From Tetmemena sp. SeJ-2015 (lineage: Eukaryota; Ciliophora; Spirotrichea; Sporadotrichida; Oxytrichidae), in contig JAJKFJ010020979.1 of NCBI GenBank assembly GCA_027382625.1, forward strand, positions 124,001 to 188,000: a DNA stretch of 64,000 nucleotides, written 5' to 3'. Below, piece after piece: positions 1 to 11,685 of this stretch; position 1 is the stretch's first letter; the number at the start of each line of letters is the position of its first letter. The translations under genes and the position numbers were made by a program. The notes under the pieces are model-generated. The model ran no database searches. It was not told the DNA's origin and saw nothing but the letters and a program-made list of their open reading frames with translations.

Positions 1-167
1 GTTGGATTCTCTCTTCTTATCGATCTAACATCAATATAAGGTACTCATTTAGCTGAGGCCACAGCCATTGGCTTTTAGTTCATTTGCTGCGACAAGAATT
101 ATGCCGCGCTGCCTGGAAGTTTAAAATGTAATTCCTTTTCAGCTTAAGAATTGAATAAAGTTGAGAG

Positions 168-410
168 ATGTTAGTTAAAGGTAAACTACTACTCGAGCTA
201 AGGAGGGGAGCGTTTGCGAGAGTGCTAGAGTTGGAAGAAGGAGGAGAGTTCTATGCTGCCTAAGAGCTTGTACCAGAGTGTACATTGGTTGATGATGAGG
301 ACGCACAAGAAGTGGATCCATTATTCAAACCTGTCAGACCCATAAGCAAATTGTTATCACAAAATATGCACTCAAATTAAATGGATTTTCTTACAATTTT
401 GCAATTTTGA
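168..410 (+). CDS. Short acidic open frame, hypothetical or gene fragment
   Basis: ATG at 168 follows an in-frame TGA at 162 and reads 80 codons to TGA at 408, with one TAA and one TAG read as Gln. The product is acidic in its middle, with a run of Asp/Glu near residue 45, and contains 'DPLFKPVRPISK'. Codon choice (CTC, GAG, GTG, TGC) is richer in GC than the flanks, which suggests real coding. No family was recognised. It could equally be one macronuclear-destined segment of a longer gene, since coding-like patches on both strands surround it. Confidence 0.35.
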
Positions 411-1142
411 TGTATCAAAAAGTACTTACTAGAAATAAATAATGTTTATCTCTCTTCAATTTAATTGCAGAAAATAAATTCAACAGCTCTATCATAAGTC
501 TATTTTATAGTATAAATTTAAAAGAAGCTAAATTACGTTTTTAAATAATTTTAGTGAATAGCTGACGTCAAAGACTTGTTTGAAAGCGTCGACGCATTCT
601 GAAGAGCAGAGTTCTGGCTTCCCGCCAAGAATAATTACGCAGCCTTGATCTATTAATCTAGCATTGATTGCTAGTTCATTTAAAAGGATAATGAAATTAA
701 ACATACTCATTTGCTGAGTGAGATGAGAGATTTGTAGGTTGGTTAGATTTGGTAGTGAGTTGTTATTTGTTAGAGCGCTATGATTTAAAATCTAATTTAT
801 AGTGGATCCATTACCACTTGCTCCACTCTCAAATTATTAAGCATAACCTAAAGTATTCGTTGATAATATATATTGGAAAAAATTGATTATTAGGAGGAGA
901 TTTTCTATTTTAAGATTAAACTCTGACCAGAAAGCATTGATTGCGCCAAGATGGTGCCTTAAAGCTCGTTCAACAAAGAAGAGAGCGACCCAGATGCAGA
1001 GAAGGACCCTCCCTGAGGTGTGCTGTAATTTTGAGTTATTCACCATCATCAAATTATAAATAAACCATATATAGTTTAAGAGTTTGGTTAGTAGTATTAG
1101 AGGTGACACCGTTGTTGCCTTATTAACCAAGAACCTAACTTT

Positions 1143-1322
1143 ACAGGATTTGCTGCGCCATTAAGTTTCCCAAAATATTATTGGGGGACCCTGTCATCCC
1201 GCCAACTTAGGAGTTTGATGGCAAAGAGCCAAGGGGGTGACTAAAACTTTGAACCGAACAATTCAAGGGATATCCAATGCTAATACACATATATGGATTA
1301 TGGATTAGTTGAGCTGGATTGA
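1143..1322 (+). CDS. Coding-like segment ending in TGA
   Basis: An open stretch starting ACA GGA TTT GCT reads about 59 codons to TGA at 1320-1322, using TAA as Gln. It includes 'FAAPLSFPKYYWG' and 'SRDIQCQYTYMDYGLVELD'. Composition is clearly less AT-rich than the neighbouring sequence. No start codon can be assigned, so it is best read as the 3' end of a gene or a single germline coding segment. No homology recognised. Confidence 0.35.
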
Positions 1323-1891
1323 GTATTTTGAGGAGGGATTGATATAAAGAGAAATAAGTGAAGTGAATCGTGGGTTATAAGAATAAGAATTTATTTGTCT
1401 TTAAAAGGTTGAGTCATGAGAATGTTTATTTTGGAGATATATTATTATTAATAGGAAGATTAGGTTTTAATTAATTAGACACCATTGGTTAATACTGATC
1501 TCTAAGGGAAATCCATTAACATTAAGTTAATTATAGATATGATTATTATATTAAAACAATCAAATTAGAATTAATCTTTCCAATATATTGTAATATAGAA
1601 CATCTTATAGATGTGCTTCATCTTATTTTACACGATTCACTCTATTCTTCTCTATTATTAAAGTTTGATCTGACGCAATAAAAATTTTAAAATACTCTTT
1701 AAAATAAGCGTGAATGATGAGCGTTTGTTGGAGTTGCAAATCGGCATACTTTCTATTGAGACTGGAGTTCTCTTCACTCTTGCATGAGAGTAAGGCATTC
1801 ATACCACTTATCTAATAAAGAGATTAGTTGAGAATCGAAAACCATAATGCGCACGTCATCACTCCAACCTCATAGGCTGGCACTTTAAGGT

Positions 1892-2739
1892 TCACAGAAC
1901 CCCAAAATGATATCCCTCAACTGGAATGATAAAACACGTCTCGCCCTTCTAGGGTGGATATATCGAGGAACAATTTTCGCTAATTATTTCACCCATTCTT
2001 TAAGAAGGTTCAGCGATTTGTCCTTGGCAAAATAGTTTCTTTGAAGTCTCAAATTTAAAACAATTTGCATTCATTCTCTTTGTTCAAATAATATTTGAAG
2101 TCTCACTTACTTTTTCTTTGAGTTCTCTATTCTCAAGGGATAGCTTGTCCACCTGTTTTTTCATTTTGTCAAGCTCTTGTTACTTCTTTAGTCGGCACTT
2201 CAAAGCACTTTTTCTGTTCTATAGCAAGCGTCGCTCTCTCTTGGTCAAGTCAGCCTGTTGAATTTTCTTCTCAATCATAAAAATGCATTTTCCTATACTC
2301 TTAATAATAGTGGGAGCACTTATGAACATAGAGTATGTAAATGAGGAAGAGCTGGTTGTTGGTTGAGTCATCGTCAGAGAGTCCTTCAAAATCGTCAAAG
2401 TCTTCGTTATACTCGCGCTCTTTGAAATTTGAGGACTCCTCTTCAAAGTTTTAGTTGTCATCAGGTCCTGCGAGTGCCTCTTAAGAGACGTGGCTGCCCT
2501 CCTATTTGGAGGAAGTGCGCTTTCTACCTACTAGCTTGGAGGTAGGTTTGCCCTCTTGCTTGGGCCTAAATGAGGGGTTTAGCATTTGATTTGGATAGGA
2601 GAATATCGTAGAAAATAAGATAGAAAAAACTATCCCTCACTTACTTAGATTAAATAATTTTAAATGATTGAATATCATCATAATTTTTAGAAGTCTTTTT
2701 AGGTTGAGACTTGGTAGATAGGGACGTAGGTTCTAGCAT
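1892..2739 (-). CDS. bZIP transcription factor
   Basis: The protein has an N-terminal basic/Ser-rich part, then an acidic stretch ('EDFDDFEGLSDDD'), then a bZIP domain. The basic region reads 'RLLQNRKSALKCRLKKQ', matching the N-x7-R/K pattern of bZIP DNA-contact regions, and is followed by heptads with Leu ('LDKMKKQVDKLSLENREL'). Two Gln residues in the bZIP come from TAG/TAA. Start ATG is at 2739, stop TGA at 1892-1894. At least three interruptions break the frame. One is near 2590-2645. One lies between the acidic stretch and the bZIP, where an ATT repeat joins frames. The third is the 54-bp IES at 2040-2105 with a 12-bp pointer. Minus-strand coding character continues to about 1560, so the C-terminus may extend past the TGA used here. 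A nuclear DNA-binding role follows from the family. Confidence 0.8.
2040..2105 (-). repeat. IES with 12-bp pointer in the bZIP gene
   Basis: TTTGAAGTCTCA occurs at 2040-2051 and again at 2094-2105. Removing 54 bp (one copy plus the AT-rich interior, which holds an in-frame TGA) joins the leucine-zipper frame to the C-terminal frame, which then stays open to the TGA at 1892. A direct repeat of this length at a frame-restoring junction fits a pointer-flanked IES better than a GT-AG intron. Confidence 0.8.
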
Positions 2740-3551
2740 ATTTTGGGAAGTTTGGTTAGTCAACCGAAGGGCTGGAACAATTAATAGTGAGTAGTATAAG
2801 AATCAATTATTATTCCCATAATCAATTAAAATTTTGTGATCTCAATTAAATCATCAACTTTTTAATTAAGATTTATATTTTTTTTGAAAGGATCTCATAA
2901 TTTATGAAGTTTACATTTTGATAACAGAAATTTTTTTAACTAACTTTTTTGTAAGAATTCTGAGGATAATGAAGTGATGATAAGGAATTTATAATGGACT
3001 TAAGTGATTACGTCACAAGTTAAGGACTGCTATCAGGATCAAAAGTGCAAAACCACCTACACTCCTCTAATATTATTCCTACCTCATAATTTAATACAAA
3101 ATATAATTTTCAAATATTTTTTAAAAAAATTAAATTGAAAAATGTTACCAAAATATAATACTTGCCAATATTAAAAGGTAAAAATTTGAAACAAATTTCA
3201 CAAATTTCCGTTTCAGTTTTAATTGAGTTGTATTAAGAACAATTATCGCAGATGGAGTGGAATAATTATAATAATTATTCTGTTCTTTGTGATTGATTCA
3301 AAAGGATACACTCAAAGCCGCACTCAAATAAATCATTATATGCTTATATTTAACACAAGCTTATAATTATTGCGATATTAAAGATGGCGCTCAGGGCAGA
3401 GACTAAGGCCCCAGTTTAAGTGAAAATTAAAGTAAATTAAAGTAGATAGTCAAAATATCTAAATCATAGTAAACTCTTCAATAAAGTGATTGACAATAAA
3501 TATAAGATTACAAAAATATTCCTAAATTGATTGAAGAATGATTTTCCCATT
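2740..3551. other. Intergenic, AT-rich
   Basis: No convincing gene. A weak plus-strand start near 3385 (ATG GCG CTC AGG GCA) stays open for about 45 codons but turns into AT-rich sequence after 12 codons, so it is not called. Confidence 0.5.
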
Positions 3552-4759
3552 TCAGTAAATGCCAGCCTATGCAGTCTTGACTGCTTGCTCTTCCTCTGAT
3601 TTGATTAGATTCATTCCTGATGAAATAAATCTAATAAGGTATATCAGAGTGGTATAGTAATTTAATGAGGTTCCAATTCTTGAAGCTCCTGATTGAATGT
3701 ATTTTATTGCTGCTTCTCTATCTCTGACTCCTCCAGCTGCTTTGATTTGTAGTCTGCTTGAGTTTGCTCTGAATATCTCCACATCCCTAAGGGAAGCTCC
3801 TCTAGGTCCAAATCCAGTGGAGGTCTTTATGAAATCTGCACCTGCATGGTCCACGATCACAGTAACTTTTGCGATCTCTGCCTCAGTTAGGAGTCCTGTT
3901 TCAACTATAACCTTCAACAATTTACTGCCGCATGCCTTCAATTTTATAATAGATTGAAAGTAGCATATACTTCTTGATGTCGGCAATTTCTTAGCCAACA
4001 AGTTCTAAGTTTCCTTCTTTGAGCCAGCCGATGTTGATGACCATGTCGATTTCGTCTGCCCCATTTTCTACTGCCTGCCTTGTCTCGAACACCTTTACTT
4101 CTGGAGTAGTATTTCCGAAGGGGAAACCAATCACTGTAGCAATCTACACATATGGACGAGAAGATAAAAAATACATATATAATTAAGGCTTTAAACTTAA
4201 AGAGCTGGATAGGTAATCCTTAGCTTGTTTCACAAAGGCAGGAGGAATACATACTGCTATGAAATCGTGCAAAATAGCCTCATCGAATACCTTTTGTACA
4301 TCAGCCCAGGTGGTGCCTGCTTTGAGAACAGTTTAGTCGATATGCCTGTTGACCTTAATCTCTTTCTTTTTATCTCCGCCATTATTATTGGTAGTGGCTG
4401 CAGCTGAATTATCTCCAGATCCCTTAGGGCCGTTGTTACTGCCATGAGGTTAGTTGCCGTGGCCTCCTGAGCTTCCACCTTGACCGCTTCCTTGAGCGTA
4501 AAGGATACTGTTGTCTCCTCCAATGAAGCTGCTGCTGAATTAATTAAAGATCAATTATTCACTTAGAGTAGTTGAATGTGTTATAAGCAGTGCTGAGGAG
4601 AAGAGCTCCAGTGGCTAAGGTAAGATTTCTCTGGTGGTGGAATACTCTTGCTCTTGCTGAGTTTAGTGAGACTGCCTGATTGGAGAATACTCTCTTCGTC
4701 TGTTGGCTTGTGAGTGCCTGCTTGAGTTGAGGAATAACTTTTGTTTGTAGTGATTTCAT
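3552..4759 (-). CDS. Deoxyribose-phosphate aldolase (DERA)
   Basis: The enzyme interconverts 2-deoxyribose-5-phosphate with glyceraldehyde-3-phosphate and acetaldehyde. Visible family motifs in order: '[18 protein letters not shown]', '[19 protein letters not shown]', '[18 protein letters not shown]', '[16 protein letters not shown]', '[16 protein letters not shown]' (Schiff-base Lys in K-T-S-T-G) and '[17 protein letters not shown]' with 'GASRIGTS'. The catalytic core is complete. Upstream lies an N-terminal extension of about 110 residues: a basic, hydroxylated leader that could target mitochondria, then a Gly/Asn/Ser-rich linker. Start ATG is at 4759, stop TGA at 3552-3554. Four IESs are inferred by frame, with pointers ATTCA (4536-4540/4573-4577), AG, AAG (3936-3938/3970-3972) and TCA. 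Canonical GT-AG splicing does not keep frame at the AG site, while the pointer model does. Confidence 0.9.
3936..3972 (-). repeat. IES in DERA gene, AAG pointer
   Basis: On the gene strand, AAG precedes and ends a 34-bp AT-rich segment. Deleting it joins '...EIADIKK' to '[14 protein letters not shown]', exactly the spacing of DERA enzymes. Read through, the frame loses the domain. Confidence 0.65.
4536..4577 (-). repeat. IES in DERA N-terminal extension, ATTCA pointer
   Basis: ATTCA (gene strand) occurs at 4573-4577 and 4536-4540. Removing 37 bp eliminates a TGA and joins the leader ('STAYNTF') to the Ser/Gly linker ('[10 protein letters not shown]') in frame. This supports the leader and the aldolase being one gene. 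Confidence 0.6.
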
Positions 4760-5060
4760 GTGCTGAAAGATTTGATTGGGTGCAAAGAAGTGGAAAGATT
4801 CGCAATTAAAGTAATAATATAAACTGAATAGCTTGCTCAAATCTTAATAGATATACAGAATCATATAAGCCATTCAATTAATCATATCTATCAGCCCATT
4901 TCCACCACTCACACTGAACAAATATTTACAAATACGCCTTCATATTTGAACACACACACATTCCACCAGATAATTTAAGATGAGATTAATTAAACGCAGC
5001 CAGATTGAATAATACGAAGTTAATCAGAAATTATATCATATTGAAATATTTAACTAAGAG
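4760..5060. other. Divergent intergenic region
   Basis: AT-rich spacer between the DERA start (-) and the next plus-strand start. It should hold the promoters of both genes. No motif is clear enough to call. Confidence 0.5.
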
Positions 5061-6504
5061 ATGGTGGACGGCTAGAGAAATATGCAGATTGACTTGAATA
5101 TCAAGTCAGTGTCACTCAAGGTATCGGAGAATACCGCAGTCTGTGTCTACTGGCAAAGAGGTAAACTATCAATTAAAAAGCTCAGCCTCTTTATGAAAAG
5201 AGGTCTTATGCCTTGATTTTAAATAAGCAAATATTAATAATCTTATAGGTGCTAAGAAGGCAAGCACAAAGAGCGCCTTCTAAATGAGAATTTAAATTTA
5301 TAAATCACACATGTCAATATATAATTGAATGTTAGTGTAGCTATCTTGGATGAGAAGTTCTAAATCACAACTATGATGGACGTAAATGAAGATGGCATCC
5401 CTGTCAAGGATAAAATGGTAAGCCAATTAATTCAAAATACCCTTTTCTATAAAACTGACTCGATAAAAAATGAAGATGGTATCTTTTATGGTATTCGTTC
5501 AACTATTTTAATAAGCTTTGAAATTCACAAAATTGATATAGTCTAAGCTGACTGTATACGCTGTGACCAAGGAGAAAACTAAAATCCCTCTTGGAGAAGC
5601 AGATCTCAACCTCAGTGAATATGGAGAAAATGAGTACAAGACTATGAAGCTCAGCTTAAGAAAGTGTGACGACCCAAACGGATAAATCGAAGTCGCCCTT
5701 AGAGGAACCTAAGTTCAGGAAAAGACTCCCAGGGCAAGAGAGTCATAAGATGGAAACAACCAAAGCTCTCAACTAGGAATGGCATTCTAAAAATAGTTTC
5801 TATAATAGCTCTATCTTAAATTTATGAATTTGTGATTGTAAGAGAACTTCTTTGCCTCTTTATATCATTCATTAAATAAGCTATATAGGGAGGACTTAGA
5901 GAAAGAGAAGAAGGCCACTAAGAAATTGAAGCAAGACAAGGAGGAATAGATTAAGGGTCTAAATGAAAAGATCAACAATCTCTAAACAAACCTGGAAAAT
6001 ACAAAGACAGAAGTCTCACACTTGCACAAACAAAAGAGAGGACTCACTGAGGATAAAGAGCGCTTTGAAAAGGAAGGAGAGGCTCTCCGTAAGAAGATTG
6101 AATTGAGAGAACTTAGCATCGCCGACAAGGATCACGAGATACAGACTATGAGAGATAAATATGCAGAGATTGAGGCCAAGCTCTAAGATCTCAACAACCA
6201 GATGTAAGAGATAGAAATTTGACACATCATTTATCTATAGTGAATTGATGAAGCAGCAGAAAATCACAGATGTCCAGAATGCTCACAAAATGGTGGAGCA
6301 GGAAATGCTTAAGATGAGAAAGTTCTATGACTACGAAAGATTTGATATCGATTATTTGGGAGATGCAGTTTTAAAAACTCTATAAATTTGATTTTTAGGG
6401 ATTAAATAAAAGTTTTATTCTCAAAGGCGGAGCAGCCACCTCAGTAAAATCAAGTCGTCATCTCTACTCCAGGATCAAGATAATCAATTCATCAAAGGAA
6501 ATGA
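5061..6504 (+). CDS. N-terminal C2-like, coiled-coil protein
   Basis: The N-terminus ('KSVSLKVSENTAVCVYWQRG', later 'VAILDEKFQITTMMDVN' and 'IPLGEADLNLSEYGENEY') resembles the NT-type C2 domain of EEIG1/EHBP-like proteins: strands with a 'W-x-R-G' turn and a 'G-x-A-x-x-x-L-x-x-Y' strand. After a polar linker comes a long charged coiled coil ('EDLEKEKKATKKLKQDKEE' onward). Introns are likely at 5161-5248 and 5418-5541 (GTAAGC...ATAG, in frame). An IES with pointer CTATA precedes the coiled coil, and one with GAA sits inside it. After 'DYLGDAV' three frames are open. The tail ending at TGA 6502-6504 is the most protein-like but is uncertain. C2 assignment is inferred from pattern only. Confidence 0.6.
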
Positions 6505-6627
6505 AATTTTTAAGTAGAGACTGTTAATTATTTAAACTTAATTATTAAGTTAATTTGTAATGCAGAGACATTTCTTTCTTCTAATTATGAAATTAAGATT
6601 TGAGTATGACTCTCTAAATGATGCCAA

Positions 6628-9600
6628 TCAAATATCTCTTTGAGATTTAAATTGCTCGATAGATTTTATAATTAGCTCCGTAAGCTCCTCCCGCACTTCA
6701 TCTGAGAGTCCATTCTAGTAGCAAAATAAATCAGCAGTTCTACTAGGATTGCAACCCTTCGTAATCTTAACACTGTATTATTTTTTATTGCTCAGTGTAA
6801 CACTGAGGGCGAAAAGGTCTTTTTGTTTTTCAATTTCTCGATTGAGCATAGCAGGAGGTTTGATGGGTTGTCCGAGTAAATTTAAATTCTTCAAAGAGCC
6901 CGAACTAATGACAGAACTAATCCTATACTTATAACTATGCATTGATTAGTTTTATAAAATGTTTTATTGTGGTAAATACTTTAACTCTACTATTTATTCT
7001 CTTCTCTTTGATTATTATCTTTATCTCTGTATCCATAGCAATTTGAAGGTGCAGAATAATCTTATCCATCCATCATGGTTTTTACCTATGAAACTTAGTT
7101 CTCAGTTGAGTTTTAAGATGAATCCAATCTCTGTCTTTGATTTGTGTAGTCTTTGTTGATTTTAGGCTTAAATGTAAGATCCTCGTTCTTCTTTTGCATA
7201 TACTCCTTCATTCCCTCTGAGATTCTTTTCTCGCTGCTACTTCTTTGAAAGCTTTAATTCTTTATCTATAAGTCCTATTTAAATACTAATGCTTATCTTA
7301 CACTATAGTCCGAGTTTGAGGCTAGTTTCCTTGACTTATTAGTAATTTATGGCTTGAAAGTTAGTGAGTTGATTTCTTGTTCTTCCTTCATAGCTTTCTT
7401 CATCTGAATCTTCTCCTAAACAATTTTCCCATACATCTGCAGGATATCCTCTCTTTTGAGAATGTTGCTTTAAAAATCCAACTTTTGTCCATTCTCGTCT
7501 TTATAATCTTGAGATGATGACTCACCTCTTCTTGATTAGGACTTTATAATTGTGCGCCTGTGATCCAACTCTATCGATCGCATGTTTATATTAGGAGTGA
7601 AGGTGCAATTAACCTCATCATCCTACTCTTTTTGTGACTTTTAATGAATTGGAGACGCTTGATGCTGCTTTAGTCTAAACTCCACTATTTTTCCAAATTA
7701 GCCTGAGTTCAATCTTTCGAAGTCATTTATAATTTACTTGCTCTCAAACAAGATGCTCTTTGTGTCCAACGAAATGCCTTCAGAGAAGGAATCATAAGAT
7801 TCACTGCAACTCCCACTAGAGGACTGATTGAAATTTATTCTAATCTCAGGAACCAGTAACAATAAATTTTCTAGCGCGAGATTCTTATCAGGACTCACAT
7901 AAAATATCTTCAAAAGCTTTGTTGCATAAGTTTCACTCAGGATAAATCTAGCTTAAGCTTCATTGCTGAGCAAATTCCATAATCTATCAACAAATTGAGT
8001 ATCCTTAACTTCTCTATTCTGCTATATAATTTCGTAGAAGCCAAAAGGCTAGCAGAGTGTACCCAAGAAATAAAGTGCATCATGAAGATGGTATTTCGAA
8101 AAGCCTTTGAAATATAATTGCTTACTTTTTATGGTGTCTTTGATAAAAGCTAATGTCTTCTTTATTTTTCTTTTAACTAATTTCCTTACTAGCTTTTCAT
8201 TATGCTACTTTTGAGTGCTTTTGATTGCCTACTGTCGAGAATCTTATGCTGCCTTTTTGTTTGAACTCAATCTTCTCTCAGCCTCTTAGCTCTTTCTCAA
8301 CTGATGAATATAAAATTATTAAAGCTCTTAAAGCAAATTTATTATTTGACTATAATTCAAATATATGATGATGAGACTATAGTTCTGGTTCAGTATTTTT
8401 TGTATCGAATCCCACTCTGCTTCTACTTCTTCTCCTCTCTAGGATTGTATCAGTCTTTTTATTTATTTGAGGCTGGAATGAGCACTCTCGATCTAGTCTT
8501 CCTCTAGATTAACTTCTCTATCTCATCATCAAGAGTCCGTTTTAGTAGAGTCTGTTTTTCGCCTCTTCAATCAGAGATAAAGAATAACTTTAAATTCTTA
8601 TTATAAAAATTGATAGAAAGAGGCTGAATCTTTTCACTTCGAAGTAGTCCAATAGATTCTTCTTATTAATACTACGGATAAGAGAATTGATTTGTTGTCC
8701 TTATCTTTAAGGAGATTAGTTGATAAGCAATAAATCAGGCTAAGGCTCTTCCTCGAATTCAAAGCCCTAAAATTATAGCGGATTTGGTTTTCTGCTTGAA
8801 AAGATTGCGACTAATTTGTATTCTAATAATCTTTAGGATTGTTTTGAATTGACTTGAACGTCTAGAAATTAACATTTTCAATCCTCTCAGGATAACCAAA
8901 GCTTTAGAGAGCCAGAGTTGGATTCTATAAAAATTCTTATTCATTGTTGCTTGAAAGCTAAGCATTCATATCTTTCTGTTAGAGATCATACGCTTTTATG
9001 AACTTTGATTACTAGCTATAATCAGTAAGGGAAGGAATTGGCTTCACCTAAAATGAGCAGACTTCGTTTTCTCTAGGAAATATTTCTGAGAACTCCTCCC
9101 AATCTTAAGATTACTCAGCCTAAGTAGTTGCTTATTGAAATTGAATTATTCTGGAGGCTTAGTTTAGCTTTTCTTGCTCAAAATCCTATGAACTCTAATT
9201 GTGTTGATTCTATCTCAGTCTTAGAAGAGTTTGATTATCGCTTGCTTAACTATGTGGAGTTTCAAATATCATGTGACTCCTAAAACTCACCTCAGGAAAA
9301 TCCTTTCCGTTTTTTACCTGCCTTATAGATGTTTGAGGCGCACTATCAAGCTTGAGATGTAGCTGTGGACTTTTATTAATGTGCAAAATCTCTGAGTTCT
9401 TAGCAGTTTCTTCGCATCAAAGAATCTGATCTATGATTTTATTAAGGAGAGGTGTTTATGGATTTTTCAGGCCGATAATTAAACGAGGTTCTCAAGTTTA
9501 TTGAAGAATCTACTGCATATTTTTAGACTAAGGCACTTTAGTCACAGTCTTGCACTGACACATCAATTTCGCTTTCAGTTATATAATAAAGTGATTAAAT

Positions 9601-9629
9601 AGTTTCGGTGGGTATGTTTGCTTCATCAT
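6628..9629 (-). CDS. Large protein with repeated F-x-P-x-I motifs
   Basis: A multi-segment minus-strand gene ends at TGA 6628-6630. The likely start is ATG ATG at 9624-9629. The product is polar and Ser/Gln-rich, with recurrent 'F-x-P-x-I-N'-type motifs: 'CSFQPQINKKTD', 'CTFTPNIN', 'LTFKPQI', 'LTFKPKINKDY'. In many ciliate proteins such motifs recur at helical linkers. A middle part ('FIKDTIKSKQLYFKGFSKYH', 'LHDALYFLGTLCQPFGFYE') looks globular and helical. The C-terminus contains 'PAMLNREIEKQKDLFALS'. IESs are visible, for example pointer ACAT (removes 22 bp near 9360) and GACT near 7290, and several other frame changes are unresolved. No known function recognised. Confidence 0.6.
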
Positions 9630-9660
9630 ATTCTGCGCAATTTATATTAGAAACATTAAA

Positions 9661-11130
9661 CAGTCTGCTGCTTTAATTATTATCTGGTTTGTAAGGGCTT
9701 TGGTGAGATTATGGAAGCTCAGAAAATTAGTAAAAAAGCTATGGGCTTACTCTTTTATATGCTACTACTGCTTTTTAATAAGGAACTTGATAAGAATTAT
9801 GAAGATTCTCTGTATTCTATGAATGATTGTTTATGGGGATTTAATTTTCAAGAAGATTATTATGGCCAGAAATACTCTTTAGAGCTCTCTTTTTGTCTAT
9901 TTCTGATTATGATTTTTAAACAGTTTAAGAATTACTCTGTCTTGATACTTTTGAATTGAGATGAGAAGTGGGTTTTTAATTTACTGCTCCTTTTGAAGGT
10001 AACTGCTTACAAATATATAAATAAGGATCATTAGCTTAGCGCCTATTGCAGTTTTATTTTAGGTTATGAAATTGAGCTTTGAAGAGCTAGATGACTTTGG
10101 AGGTCTCTGACTAGATTTTTTTCTCTTTTAGCTGATAATATAGTTGACTTCGTTTTCAAAGTTTTCATAGAAAATCTCAACACTAGATTAGATAAGGTTA
10201 AAAACAAACACTTCTAAATATATTTGGGACAAATGAATGACTTTGACTATTGGTTGTTATCATTTTCTCTCTCCCTAGTCAAATTACTGTTTGAGGGCTA
10301 TCTTGCAATAATTTTATTTGGACTTGGTTTGAGATGCTTAGAATGATCAGAAATAACCATGCTCTCCCTTCTAAATTCTTAACGATTTTAAAGTGGTGAA
10401 ATATTAGAGTTAGTTTATATTTCTGAGAGAACTGAGATATGTTTTTAATGAGAAAGATTATCAACCTCTTCGAATCTATTCAAATTTTCATTATAAGATT
10501 AAGTTTGCTTCAAGAACTAAATAATGTCGCTGTTTTATAAATTGATGAAATGAATGATAAGAATGCATATCTGTTTGTCTTTTAGTGGTTACTTTGTAAG
10601 TGATAGGGTACAATCATTTTCTGAGGATCTGATTCTTTTCTCAAGTGATACTAGCTTACTTTATTATTCTAATCTCGATAAGGATCTGTAAATTATATTC
10701 CTCTGGTTTGATTTTGTGTCTATAATAAAAATAATTAAATTCTTTGAAGTCAATGTGCTAAATTGAATAGAAGCAGAGGACGAATTTTATTTATGAGAGG
10801 GAGCTCCTGAACTGTAAGCAGTTTAGTTTTTAGATCCACTTTCTGAAGTCTAATTTATTGAGCAAGATTAAGAATTTATAAATTTTATTAAATGAAAAAT
10901 GTAATTTAATGAATGCATTGGATTTCTGTAAAATTTATCACTTTATGTTGCAGAGCCTTGGTACATTTACAAAATTATATATTTTTAGATTTAACAGACA
11001 ACTCAATTATAAAAGCAAATGCAGTTCTTGTGTATTTTATATAAGCTTATTAAGATTATTGGCTGCTAGAAATTTAATTAAAACTATTTATCACAAATAA
11101 ATGACATCTCATTGGAACAAATTATTTTAA
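9661..11130 (+). pseudogene. T-rich region with weak plus-strand coding, function unknown
   Basis: From 9711 one plus frame stays open to about 10350 except for isolated TGAs at 9957, 10077 and 10089. After that, other frames are open for 50-100 codons (for example 10800-11130). Translated pieces are rich in Leu/Phe/Ile/Lys, loosely like the leucine-rich repeat proteins common in ciliates. The frame is broken too often, without matching pointers I could find, to call a gene. It may be a decayed copy, or a gene with many IESs. Confidence 0.25.
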
Positions 11131-11685
11131 GTTTAAATTATTTTCCCCAAATAGTTCTTTATGTTTTGAATCTAAATTCTTCTTTATAAAGAAAATATAA
11201 ATTATCTTTTCGATAAAAATTGGAAGCTTCATTATATTTATATTAATTTTATTAGTTTACTTTAGCTGGTTTGTATTTTTTTAAAAAAAATTAAATGTCT
11301 GTGTTTTTCTTTGTTTTTAAATAGTTTGTTTATAAGCTTCCTCTCTTATGGATTAAATAATGGATATTTTAAGTAGATTCTTCTGAGTAATGGATTTAAG
11401 AATTAAAAAATTGAAAAATCTTAGTTTATTTCATATTATGTATGGTAATTTGTTTTAATAAGTATAGTAGGGTGTCATAGTTTTAGTTCCTCTTGTCTAA
11501 GAATGGTTAACTGTGACCTGAAAAGTATATTTTAAGATTAGCTCAAAAGACTTTAGTACTCGTTGTCTTTTGTTCTTATAAATTATGAGTTGCACAATTC
11601 AATTTATTATATTTTTAAATCAAAGTTATAAATTCAGAGGGTCTTTGTCTCAAGAGCGCATTCTAACTGAAGCAGTCACTTTCTC

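Noticed and set aside
3385..3530. Plus-strand ORF starting ATG GCG CTC AGG GCA
   Set aside because: Only the first 12 codons look coding; the rest is AT-rich and there is no recognisable continuation.
10620..10650. 'FSEDLILFSSD' resembling a reverse-transcriptase active-site motif
   Set aside because: The paired Asp is missing, no upstream or downstream RT blocks are present, and the region is frame-broken; chance similarity.
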